NCBI GenBank assembly: GCA_009763385.1
Contig: CM019827.1
Coordinates: 91,000,314-91,064,313 of the forward strand
DNA from: Coix lacryma-jobi var. lacryma-jobi
Lineage: Eukaryota; Streptophyta; Magnoliopsida; Poales; Poaceae
Direction of reading: 5' to 3'
Length of the DNA: 64,000 nt
Each line of letters begins with the position of its first letter. Position 1 is the stretch's first letter. Under the pieces are notes generated by a model. That model was not told the DNA's origin and ran no database searches. It was given only the letters and a program-made list of their open reading frames with translations. Both the position numbers and the translations under genes were made by a program. This document shows, piece by piece, positions 21,280-31,123 of this stretch.

Positions 21280-23044
21280 TGTAACACCCTTGGTGTTAAG
21301 CAACCCTAAATGCATAACTTGACATCTCATGAGCATAAGCATCATCATCATCCCATGTTGCATTTTGTTTGTTAAGTGTCATTTCATGTGTTGGCTTGTA
21401 ATGTTATGCTTGGTGTGATGCTTGTTTGACTTGCTTTTGGAGTGTGTGAGTCTCCTAAGTAGTTGAACCTTGTTGAGGAGTCAAAATGAAGCTAGGTTTG
21501 TGTTGGTCTTTTTTGCTAACCAAGTCATTAACCCTAGATGCCTTAATGGAGCCCTAGGAGCCCTTTTGTTTGACTAACTGAGACCTCCTTGATAGAAGCT
21601 TTGCATGGCTGTGGGCCCTTAACCAAAAATGTGTAGAATTTAGAGTAGGACAAAAAGTGTTTAAGGACAAACTCATGAAAATGAGTTTAACAAGGAGTTT
21701 TAGGACCTGCAAGGCAGAAATGGGGGAGGTTAGACTTAGAAAAATTTCCTAAGTCCCTAACTGGCACAACAGTTTCGCTGAGCGATCTTTGGAGATTTTC
21801 TGGGAGCAATCTAGGCCGAACCAAAGCTTGATCTTGTAACTAAAGTTGTAGTCGGCATGTAGCTCTACTCAATGGAACAAGTGGTTTAGCGTTTCATCAA
21901 GTGGATTAGGAGATAATTGCGTCCAAAGTTTGGCCCTCAGTCGGCCATCGGCGACTGAATCGGCGGATTCAGTTTGAATCGAGCCGTGCCGTGCCGACCG
22001 TACGCAGGACTCGCCCGCCGCATGGCGCGCGCCGGCCGGGGATGCCGCCCGAAGCCGCACTCCCTCCATTCTGTCCCTCTCGATCTCTCACCGTCGCCCA
22101 AGCGGAAGAGAGGGGGGAAACAGAGCGCCGCCGCCGTTCGCCGTCGTTCGCCGCCGTCCGGTCGCCTTGCCGCAAGCCCAACCACCCACAAAGCTTCGCC
22201 GTGAGCCCCGCACCTCTTACTACCCTTAGCGCCCCATAGGAGACCCTAGGCAAGCCTCGGGATGAGCCGCCGCCATGGCCGCCATGACCGCCGAGCTCGG
22301 TTCGCCGTGGCCGGCCTCCTTCTCGTGGTTTCATGTCGCCCTAGCTCACGTTCAAGGGTTAGGGAGGTTCGTAGAAGATGTAGAAGGTGACGGTTTGGCC
22401 GGTTAGGGTTTGTTGACCGCGGTACGCCGCGCCCGCCATGTTCGCCATGGCCGGCGAGCTCGGTCCGCCGTGGCCAACACCCTTCCCGTGCCCGTCCGTT
22501 GGTCCTAGCTAGCGTTCGCGAGTCGCCTTGGACCATAGAAGACGTTGGTGGTGTTGGTTGAGCCGATTAGGGTTTGGTAGTGCCAGTACGCCGCGTCCGC
22601 CGTCCGCCATGGTCGCCGGAGTCAGCATGGCCGTGGTCGCGGGTGCTCGGAGTAGGAACCCTGGCTCCTGAGCCTCGGGTTAGGGTTGTGAAGGTCGCCG
22701 GAGTAGAAATCGCGCGTTGGTTTGGCTCGGGATGACCGGAGCCGGCCAACGTAGCATGTCCGCGCCGCCTTGTCCGCCATGGTCACCGACGAGCTTGATT
22801 CGAGCATGCGCTAGGCCTAAGTGTGGTACCGTCGGGTGCGGAAGAAGGAGAGGAGTAGAGTGGTGGTGTTTGTTTCGCCGGGGAGGTCGCCGTCGGCGAG
22901 CTTCGCCGCGGTCAACCCTTCCCCTCCTTCGGTGTGACTGACCGGTGGGGCCGGTTTGACTCAGGGGCCCGCAAGTCAGTGGCTCGGGTCTCGGCTGTCA
23001 GTGTCTTGGGTGCAATAGCCTGGGTGCCTGTAGCAGTTTAGGTT
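21280..23044 (+). repeat. 3' LTR of element A, left part
   Basis: It starts TGTAACACCC and follows the 5' LTR until 23044, where Sirevirus S is inserted. Relative to the 5' LTR it lacks about 50 bp of the GC-rich block near 22043 and has a short duplicated TTCGCCG stretch near 22137-22160. The last five bases AGGTT (23040-23044) are the target site duplicated by S. Confidence 0.93.
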
Positions 23045-23466
23045 TGAAGGACCGAAAATGCAATGGCAAGGCGACCAGAGGGGGGGGGGGGGTGAATGGG
23101 AGCCTAAAATTTCTTCTCGAAATTATGGCCTCTGTCCCAATAAAATCAACCCCGAAAGCTTCGGACTCAAACGTGGTGCCCACGACCCTCGGAAGGAGGG
23201 TGGATGATCCCTAGGATCACAGCGAGGCACCACACAAGAGAGCAAAACAAGGCTCTCAAAACCCCGAGACAAGTTCGTGCCTAAAAGACCACTCCCAATC
23301 GTAGATAGAAGGCTACGTTGGGATTCCTCCAAATACCAATGCTAACAAGTAGCAAAGATATCTAGAGAGGTTCCTAGGTGAACTCTAGGAGCAAACGAGA
23401 AGTCCGGAAATGAATCGGAAAAGCCGGGAGAGCAAACGCACCAAAACTCTCCCAACAGGCAATTCT

Positions 23467-23770
23467 CGGACTGTCCGGCCTGCTGGAGCCGGACTGTCCG
23501 CGCCAAGGGCGGACTGTCCGCGGTTCCTTCCCGGACTGTCCGCCGGCCAACACCGCAAAACAGCAAAGCTGCTGAAACGTCCCTGCTCAGGCCCGGACTG
23601 TCCGCGCCCTACACTGGCGGACTGTCCGCCGGTCACCCGAGGGGAAAAAGCCTGAGGCCAGCAGCCACTGCTCGGCTGAAGCCCCGATGCCAGGACTGTC
23701 CGCGGCCTCTGTGGCGGACTGTCCGCGGCTACGGCGGACTGTCCGTGACCCCCACGGCGGACTGTCCACG
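23467..23770. repeat. Array of ten CGGACTGTCCG near-palindromes (S 3' LTR)
   Basis: Ten copies of (C)GGACTGTCC(G), each a 6+6 bp inverted repeat around a single T, are spread over about 300 bp with irregular spacing. The S 5' LTR repeats them at 31539-31846. Both LTRs of D carry the same word as GGACAGTCC. Confidence 0.9.
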
Positions 23771-24372
23771 ACCTCCCAGAAAGTGCAAAAACTGCACGGG
23801 ACAAAACAAAAATCGATTGGATCTTCACCAAATCGAACAAGGCTGCAACCAAACTTCTCCCAAGTGTTCTTCTATGTGTTGGGAAGCTAATCCTGGGATA
23901 TCATCGCTTCAACCAAACTATACCGTGAGAAATCCGAAGAACACTAGAAAAGGGGAAGAGGGAAGAACAAAAACGATTTCGATCCGATCTACTTGTTCGT
24001 GAGGGTAGAGATAAATTCCTTCAGTGGAAATGTTCTCCTCACATCAAAGAACAAGTTGATTCAAACGGAATCGCAAAAGATGCAGCGTAGAGGGAGATCG
24101 GGAGAGGGGAAAATCATGGAGAAAAGAAGAACGCGAAGAACAAATTCAAAATGCGAATTCAACCACAAATTTGATCCTTGGATTCAGCAAGATGAATTGA
24201 TTAAGCACTCGGTGTCGGGCTACAAGCCAATCCTAGCAACACAAAGCTTGGATGGCAAAAAGCTCAAGAACAAGAGCCAACTCTCCCTAACCCTAGCCTA
24301 CTCTCACAGGAACAAAATGAGAGAGACACCACCTAGAACTCCCAAGGATGCGGCTGCCCTAGCAGCCCCCCT

Positions 24373-24382
24373 CATATATATA
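24373..24382 (-). promoter_or_regulatory. TATA-like promoter element in S 3' LTR
   Basis: On the minus strand the sequence is GCCTATATATATGAGGGG. The S 5' LTR has the same sequence at about 32446-32454. It is the only strong TATA box in this LTR and lies inside the repeat, as expected for the retrotransposon promoter. Confidence 0.6.
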
Positions 24383-24635
24383 GGCGCACGTTCGAAGACC
24401 AAAACGCCCTTACATTAAGCACACAACCCAAATACCTCCCAGGGGTAAAACCGTCCAGTCCTGATGATCTTCATCCGACGGCCACGCCCGCACATCAGGT
24501 AGCTTCGCCTCGACGCGACCTCCCTGATGCCGCCACGTGCCGTCACATCGACCACCGCGCCTTTCTCATGGATAGCTACGCCGCTGTGCCAGCCTCTCCA
24601 TGCCGCCACGCATCGACCGTCCTTTAGGACCAACC

Positions 24636-24803
24636 GCCTGTTTTGAGGCCCAAACCGAAAAACCGTCCACCCCGAGTTTTGAGGCCCAAACTCGGAAACC
24701 CGCGCGCCCAGGTTTTGAGGCCCAAAGCTGGAAACCGTCCTCGCCGAGTTTTGAGGCCCAATCTCGGAAACCGGCCACCCCAGGTTTTGAGGCCCAAACC
24801 TGG
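24636..24803. repeat. Array of five TGAGGCCC-loop hairpins (S 3' LTR)
   Basis: Five units of about 35-40 bp each hold an 8 bp stem around a constant TGAGGCCC loop. Stems alternate between CCGAGTTT/AAACTCGG and CCAGGTTT/AAACCTGG, with a few single mismatches in this copy. The less damaged set is at 32708-32875. Confidence 0.85.
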
Positions 24804-25460
24804 AAACCGTCGATGGTAGCTTTTTGAGGCTCAGCTACCGAACCCGCACCGTAGACGGGATGTGGTTCGCACACCCCGACCACCAGCACTGATGCCGATG
24901 CATGTCCAGCCTCCACGCCGGGCATAACGCCTTCGCCTTACTTCTTGACTTGGCCGACGGCACTTGCGCCGCACGCAAGCCCATGTCCGACCTCCCACCA
25001 AGTGACACGACTCCAGCGCCTTCCTCCCGACTCGGCCGATGCACCGCACATCCCCATGTGCTCTCGCTCGCCGATGCCACGTGCCAGCTACCACAGCTGG
25101 TCCTCTGGCCCTCTGGTCCGTCAGTCCAAGCCTCACGTCCGCCCTTCACCGCTCTGGGTACATCGGCATGGCACGTCCGCCGCACGACACGCCCATCCTT
25201 CACTGCTCCCGGTCCGTTGGCACGACACATCTCTACTTGACCTTCACCTCGCCATCGACCACTGTATCCGAGCTCCACACCTGCACATCAACACAGCCAA
25301 GAGACACATGTCGCACACACACACACAACCATAGAAACACCACACAACTCACGCCTCCGGTTAGTCATAAACAATAAGCGCATAGCGAGATATGGACTAA
25401 ACCGGGTAAAAGCCTCAAACCTTCCTTATCAATGTCAATCATTCATCATATATGTTCTCA

Positions 25461-25475
25461 ATCGCCCCCTTGATG
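25461..25475 (-). other. Polypurine tract of S
   Basis: Read on the minus strand, CATCAAGGGGGCGAT lies directly before the 3' LTR start TGAGAACA. Further AAGGGGGAGA-like tracts occur upstream at about 25798-25840 and 26643-26700, which fits the multiple polypurine tracts described for Sireviruses. Confidence 0.8.
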
Positions 25476-25961
25476 AATGCATTGACGAAAAATAAACCAC
25501 AAAGGAAGGGTTTGAAGGCAAGACTCATTCAAGTGCCCAAAAGCCAAGAAAAGGCAAACACAAGGCCACTTGAGATGAGGAAGGATCATGAAAACTCCAA
25601 ATAAAAGCTCTCGGTCCCGAAAGAAACGGGAAAAGCGGGCAAAGCCTCCACACAACCGAAGAGTCAAGATAAAACAAGATTTTCATGAAATCCCAAAAGG
25701 TACTCGAAAACCAATCTCAAATAAATTGTTAAACAATCATCACAAAAGAGAGACCAAGGTACTTATCCACTTGGGTTCACTTGGGGGTAAGGATCAATTT
25801 CTCCCCCTTTTTCTCTTTCTCTTTCTCTTTCTCCCCCTTGATGATTGAATTGACAAAAACTAGGCACAAGAGATGGTTTGAGATACCATAACCGAAAATC
25901 TCATTCCAGCGATCAAAAGCCATCGGAGGGCAAAGAACAAAATCACTTGTCATGAGACATA
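25476..25961 (-). other. Non-coding 3' region of S, before the hairpin array
   Basis: AT-rich sequence with no gene. It includes a CTTTCT simple repeat and CCCCCTT tracts at 25800-25840, which read as purine tracts on the element's sense strand. Confidence 0.6.
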
Positions 25962-26369
25962 ACTTGGTCCCCAAAGACATGGGCAACGGCTCAACGCAAC
26001 CAAGTAAGAGATCAAAGCAACAACTCAACAATGTGCAAAACTCGATCACATAGAGCAAAAGACTTGGTTCCCAAAGACATGGGCAACGGCTCGACGCAAC
26101 CAAGTCAAAAATGAGCTAGCCCTCAAGAAAAGGCAGAAAATGGCTCAACACCACTAGCTCAAGGCTCAACACCAACTGAGGCTGAAACAACGCATAAGAG
26201 CGCAAAACTGATCACAGACAGCCAAGAATTGGTGAAAACAGCTAGTTCCTCAAGACAGAGGCACATAGGCTCGACGCAACTAGCTGAAGGGTTCATACCA
26301 ATCGAAAATACCAAGCAAAAACTGCTAGTCCCTCTAGACAGAGGCAAAAACGGCTCAACACGACTAGCA
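25962..26369 (-). repeat. Array of five two-stem hairpin modules downstream of pol (S)
   Basis: Five modules lie at 25962-26005, 26062-26105, 26113-26160, 26240-26285 and 26323-26369. Each has an outer inverted repeat (ACTTGGT/ACCAAGT, ACTTGGTT/AACCAAGT, GAGCTAG/CTAGCTC, AGCTAGTT/AACTAGCT, TGCTAGTC/GACTAGCA), an inner short stem (CCC/GGG, CCTC/GAGG or CCTCT/AGAGG) and a constant unpaired word GGCTCRACRC. Both stems differ between modules while pairing is kept. Element D has three related modules at 60233-60478. Confidence 0.85.
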
Positions 26370-27890
26370 GGCTCGATACCGACTGAGAAAAACCACCAGA
26401 GAGGCTCAACACTAAAAGGAGCACAATCACTCGGAGCACGCGGAGAAGCAGCAAGACAAAAGCGACTCCCCCTGAAAGCAAGCCTATATACAAAAGCTAT
26501 GCAACAAAGCTCATGAAACCAATTGCATTCCATACCAAGAGATGGATACCAATTGAGGCACATAAAAGGGCTAAACCGAGTGAAGAAGAACATAAAAGAG
26601 CTAAACTCCACCTAGCTCAAAGCTCTCCCCAAAATGCATGACTCTCCCCTTTGTGCCAACACACAAACTCCCCCTTGCAAATAGCTTCTCCCCCTTGACA
26701 AAAGGGAACATGCTGAGGGGTTCTAACATTTCTCACAAAGTTGACACAAACACAAGACAAGTCATCAACCAGAAGCATATGGGGGCAATCACTAGATGTA
26801 TCGGAGCTGGGGGTATGTACACTAAGCTAAAAATGCATGATATGCATAATGCAACAGCCTCAAGTTTATAGCAATCAGAATGAAAAGATGCTCAAAGGGG
26901 TGCTGCCCCAAAAGTGTAGCAATCAAAACAAATGCTAGCAAAGGCTCAAACTGATCAATAAATACGAAATATGAACAATAGAGCATATGAGCAGTTTTAA
27001 GCCATTTGAAAAGGAGTTCACCACTAAAATGGCACTTAGCATGAATAGACAGGAAATCAAACAAGTGCTAACTCAGGTATAAAAGGTGAACTACCCCTAG
27101 CAAAGTTCAATCATCATGCAATAGAATGAAGCATATACTTGTGTTATTTTTCAAATTTTATCGGAGATTGCAGCGGTATTAACACAAGTTCATATTAAAA
27201 GCATGTGATTGCGAGAGGTTAAAAGCATGGTCATTGCCTAACTTTTCAACCGGGCTAAGCCTATGCAACAAAAGCAATCAGAAGCTTAAAGCACCGGTTT
27301 CGGTCTTACACTACACGGCTCAAGTTTAACTCAAATGTGCAATGAGAAACAGTCTCGATACCGTGATGTGTTAAACATGCAATCCCATCTCGATCTTTTC
27401 ATTTCACTAGACTTGGATCAAATTTTAAGCACAAGGTAAATATGAACAATCCAAGCAAGTGAATGACTCAGTGCAAGAGACATAGCAACCTAGCATACAG
27501 AAGATAGCACAAGTGGTCACAACACATCCTACCCATGCTAGTTGCCACTCTCAATGGTAAACAAATTAAAGGTTTCATAGTTGATTAATCAAATTCACCA
27601 TTTCCAAAAATAGCTTAGCTCATAACATGTATCAAGTGATCAAAAAGAGCCTAAGCTACAGGCATCATCATGAATAGACAGGGCATACCAACAAGAGCAT
27701 TATCTCATTCTCATTACTATATTCATGAAGCTCTAAAATGCAAGATATACATGATGAAATGCATGCAAAAGCTAGTCTATCAAAGACAAAACAAAACTAG
27801 CATAAAAAGGAAAACCCAAAACAAAAGGGTATCGGAGAAGCCCAACTAAGATACACAAGCAAAATGCTTCCCCAACTAAAAGGAAACACA
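26370..27890 (-). other. Non-coding region of S, post-pol type
   Basis: This 1.5 kb aligns in order with the post-pol region of C (37080-37663) and D (59045-60000), for example the word CGGTTTCGGTCTTACACTACACG near 27294. It includes purine tracts (AAGGGGGAG-like on the minus strand). No open frame is supported. Confidence 0.7.
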
Positions 27891-28320
27891 CACCAGACTC
27901 ACAAGAGAAGAGCCAAGAAACGCTCAAGCGACAGCCAGCAAAATCCACATCAGAAAGACCACACAGCAAAAAGAGGTCAAGAAAGAAGAGTACCAAAAAC
28001 CGAACTCAGAAGTGTGTCGGAGGTACCTTATGAAGCGCATGACCGCCTGCTGGTGTGATGCTCGAGGGGATGCCTGAATCTGCTGAACTCCGGGGCGCCT
28101 GCCTCGCCGAAGTCGTCTCCCCCTCGCCTGATGCTGTCGCTCGCACAGGTGCTGCTAGTGCTCGCTGGAGAGCTGCTCGAATGGAACCCCAAGTCATGGA
28201 AGAAGTGGGATTGGGTCCGTGAGCCGAAATGCTCTCTCCAGGCTCCTGTTCTTCTGCACACTCAAAAGCAGAAGAAAACACAAGGCATTGTCTCGTCTAG
28301 TGTGACGTCAAGGTCTCCAC
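27891..28320 (-). pseudogene. Scraps of copia pol (RNase H end and integrase-RT hinge) in S
   Basis: On the minus strand, 28320-28060 matches the hinge between integrase and RT of C (39612-39300), including VTLDETMPC. It joins directly to fragments of the RNase H end (28040-27960, equivalent to 38200-38110) and to a piece equivalent to 38100-38045. Thus integrase, most of RT and most of RNase H are deleted, with at least two internal junctions. No product is possible. It shows that S is a deletion derivative of an element like C. Confidence 0.8.
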
Positions 28321-29005
28321 GAAAACGGTTAGTCACATAATAAGCATAAGGTGAACTCTCAACAAAAAGAGATCTACCTATGAATGATACCGCAAGGAGA
28401 ACTGAACTCAACCTAGACATGACTACCATGCAATAGGATAAAGCACTGTATAGCAAAATGCAGCCTAAAGACATGATCAACCTAAACATAGCCTAAACCT
28501 CAACACATGCAACAATGCAAGGTAAAGATAGCAATAGATCCAAAAGCATGTAACATGATAAAATTGAGGAAGGACTAGTGCTCAAACTAATCATATCAAA
28601 AGGGTACATGTCGCTACACAAAACTAGCACCTGAAAAGTGACACCTAATGAACATCACACCTCTACAAGTAAAGCTCATGGAGAGGTATGGTATAATGTT
28701 CATGAGGATCACCAACCAGCATGAAAAGTGGATAATCCACAAAAGCTATACATAAAGCTAGCATGACATGATACAAAAGAAAATGTACATGAAAAAGCTA
28801 TACAAGTGAGCACATGAAGAACCATCTCATACCACAAGACATAGATCATGGATGTACAAGGTATGAGTGTAAAAGAAAGTTCACTAAACTGCAAAAGCCT
28901 CTTTGGAGGCAAATCTAAGCGGGGTGTAGAGAACCATCAACTCTTGATCACATCTAAAAGATCAAGCTCCATTAGGCGCATGTTCTCCACCCCGCGTCCT
29001 CATAT
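28321..29005 (-). other. Non-coding spacer of S between gag remnant and pol scraps
   Basis: About 680 AT-rich bases. I see no domain, repeat or known RNA. It stands where protease and integrase should be. Confidence 0.5.
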
Positions 29006-30990
29006 CTACACACAAGAGGACAAAGTAACCCGAGTCTTGGATCCCGAAGGGTTAGCAAGCATGTACTTGGGAATCCAGGACTTGGTCACAAATCTCAACT
29101 TATCATGTGGGTTAGCATGATGCAAATGTTGGTTCAAATGCAATTGTGAAACACCCTTGGAAGCATTCCTCAAAAGGACAACTCGAGGAGAAGAACGAGT
29201 CATACAACTAGAAAAGAGGCAAACGTCTTCCAAGGTTTTTGTAGAAGAACCAATAGAAGCATCATGAAAAGCATGACGTGGACCAAGAGAAGAAGCACTA
29301 GAAGCATGTCCACGACCATGACCTATCCCACTAGAAAAGGAGTCATAAATCCCATCAACAAAAATGGGCTTCTTACTAGGAGCACATGTGTTCATGCCAT
29401 GAGACGGGCTATGAATCACCATCTTCCTAGAAGAGCGAGCTTGGCGCAAGCGTTTGGCACGCCGATAGCAAAAGCTTTCTTGATGCCCATCTTTCTCACA
29501 AAAAGAGCAATGGTACAAAGGCCTACTGGAAGGCACACCATTCTCCGACAAGTGAGAAGTCCCTTGGGACTTAAACAAGAAGCATCAACCACCAACTTGG
29601 TGCCAATGCTAGGAGCACACGTGCCATGGGAAAGGCTACGCGGCTTCCTAAAAGCCTTAGCTCGAATTCGCCGCTCGTGCTTGACACGGCGAAAACAAAA
29701 ATCGAATGAGTGTCCATCCTTCTTGCAAAAGGTGCAATGGAAAACCGGATTGGGAGCATGAGTCCCAAAAATATGAGAAGCACCCTTGTCAATAGAAGTC
29801 CCTTGGACATCATTCGAAGAGACAGCAAGGTTGGGAGTAGCTATGAAAGAGCTATCCAAAACCTTGACACTATTGCTATCGTCAAAAGACTCACGCGCAA
29901 CATAAGATCTCAACTCCGGTTGCAAAGATGCAGACTTGGAAACATCAACATCGGAGTTGGAAGAAATGCGTGACTCAAAAGACTTAGCACAAAGACTCTT
30001 GCATCTTTTGGCCAAAACCTCATTTTCAAACATGAGGCGGTCACAAGTACCACAAGGAGTGTTTCTTAAGTTTTCCATCTCCTTCTAAATGCAGTCGGCA
30101 TATGTGGTACGCAAGAGCTCAATCTCCTTTTCAAGGTTGGCCCTCATATCATTGTGCTCAACCAACTTAGTGCTCATATCATCGCGCGAAACCTTCAAAG
30201 CCAAAACTTCTTTTTCTAAATCAATGCATGATGTGCAAATGAAATCAGTGGAAGAAACATCACCATTCACATCAAGCAAAGAATCATGGTTAGCACAAGA
30301 AGTAAGGCAAGCATATTTATTCAAAGAGCATGAGCTACAAGGCTTAGAATTTATTTCAACAATTTCAGCCCTAGCATGCTCAAGTTCATCTACACATGTG
30401 GAGTGAGTCAATTTTAGTTCATCAATTTCAGTACACAAAGACTCACAAGAAACACATGGTAACAAACCATTTGACTTAACAAGGGCTAATTCAGTTTTAG
30501 CACAATCAAGGTCCTTACCCAAGTCAATGCAAACTAGACATGGTTTGGAACCATTGGATGTCAACATGTAATTTTCAGATTTTAAGCTAGCAAGAGAAAA
30601 GCCTAGCTCATCATTCTTCCTAACCATGTCACTACAAGAGGTGCAAGGCAAAGAGGCACTAGACTTCAAACTAGCAATGGAGCATTTCAACTTTTTGACC
30701 TTTCTACGCAAGGTGCTACAAAGCTCAACAAAACTAGAACGAGCCTCATAAAGATTGTGCAAGGTCACAAGACCACAAGCAAGTGTACCTTTCTTGGCCT
30801 TGCCAAGTTGATGCAGGAGATCCTCCGGTGAAAGCTCGTCATGTCGTAGAAGATTCAGCAGATCGTTCACCTCGCGATCCCTCTCATCAACTGTACTCCT
30901 CCTTCTCCCCAAGATGTCGTCCATGGAACCGTTCATGCTGAAGGACAAAGACATACTTGAAGAAGAGCTTGGTGCTACTTCAAAAAGCAC
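29006..30990 (-). pseudogene. Unusual gag derivative of S (CxxC coiled coil, two zinc knuckles)
   Basis: The reading starts at 30990 on the minus strand and is broken by a TAG at 30085-30087 (same frame continues) and a frameshift near 29570. The first part (about 300 residues) is predicted coiled coil with repeated CxxC pairs (PCTSC, PCLVC, PCVSC, PCSSC, ICTSC). Then follow two copies of a zinc-knuckle unit, CTFCKKDGHSFDFC and CSFCEKDGHQESFC, each with a basic tail and a CAPS segment, so the knuckle region is duplicated. It ends at TKSWIPKYMLANPSG. The usual N-terminal gag domain seen in D (PPFFDGTNYAYWK) is absent: only about 130 bp separate the PBS from this ORF. Element D has the homologous CxxC/coiled-coil and knuckle part at 54435-55838. 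Likely an RNA-binding, self-assembling protein used in trans packaging, if it was ever made. Confidence 0.82.
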
Positions 30991-31107
30991 CGTTAGTGTT
31001 AGCCAAGCAAAAGCTCAACACCTCGGCAAACCACATCGGAAGCCAAACCACTCTAAAAAGGTCGCCTTCGCGGATCCGAAACCGGTTAAGGTAGAGAGAT
31101 CCTTAAC

Positions 31108-31122
31108 TGGCTCTGATACCAA
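31108..31122 (-). other. Primer binding site of S (tRNA-Met)
   Basis: On the minus strand TTGGTATCAGAGCCA follows the 5' LTR end (TTCA) after two bases. TGGTATCAGAGC is the standard initiator tRNA-Met complement. Confidence 0.92.
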
Positions 31123-31123
31123 T

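Larger units (their letters stand above)
23045..25460 (-). repeat. 3' LTR of S (2416 bp)
   Basis: It is a near copy of 31124-33530. It carries ten GGACTGTCC words (23467-23770), a TATA-like TATATATGAG on the minus strand (24373-24382), an array of hairpins with TGAGGCCC loops (24636-24803) and a short CA repeat at 25312-25327. A run of 13 G at 23080-23092 is only 7 in the other LTR. Open frames on both strands follow the repeats and are not genes. Confidence 0.93.

Noticed and set aside
24600..24827. Repeated FEAQTWKPS-like peptide
   Set aside because: It is the translation of the TGAGGCCC hairpin array; the repeat is explained by stem-loop structure and is open on both strands.
25962..26369. 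CRISPR-like or satellite array
   Set aside because: Units are irregularly spaced, differ in stem sequence and sit inside a plant retrotransposon; no spacers of uniform length.
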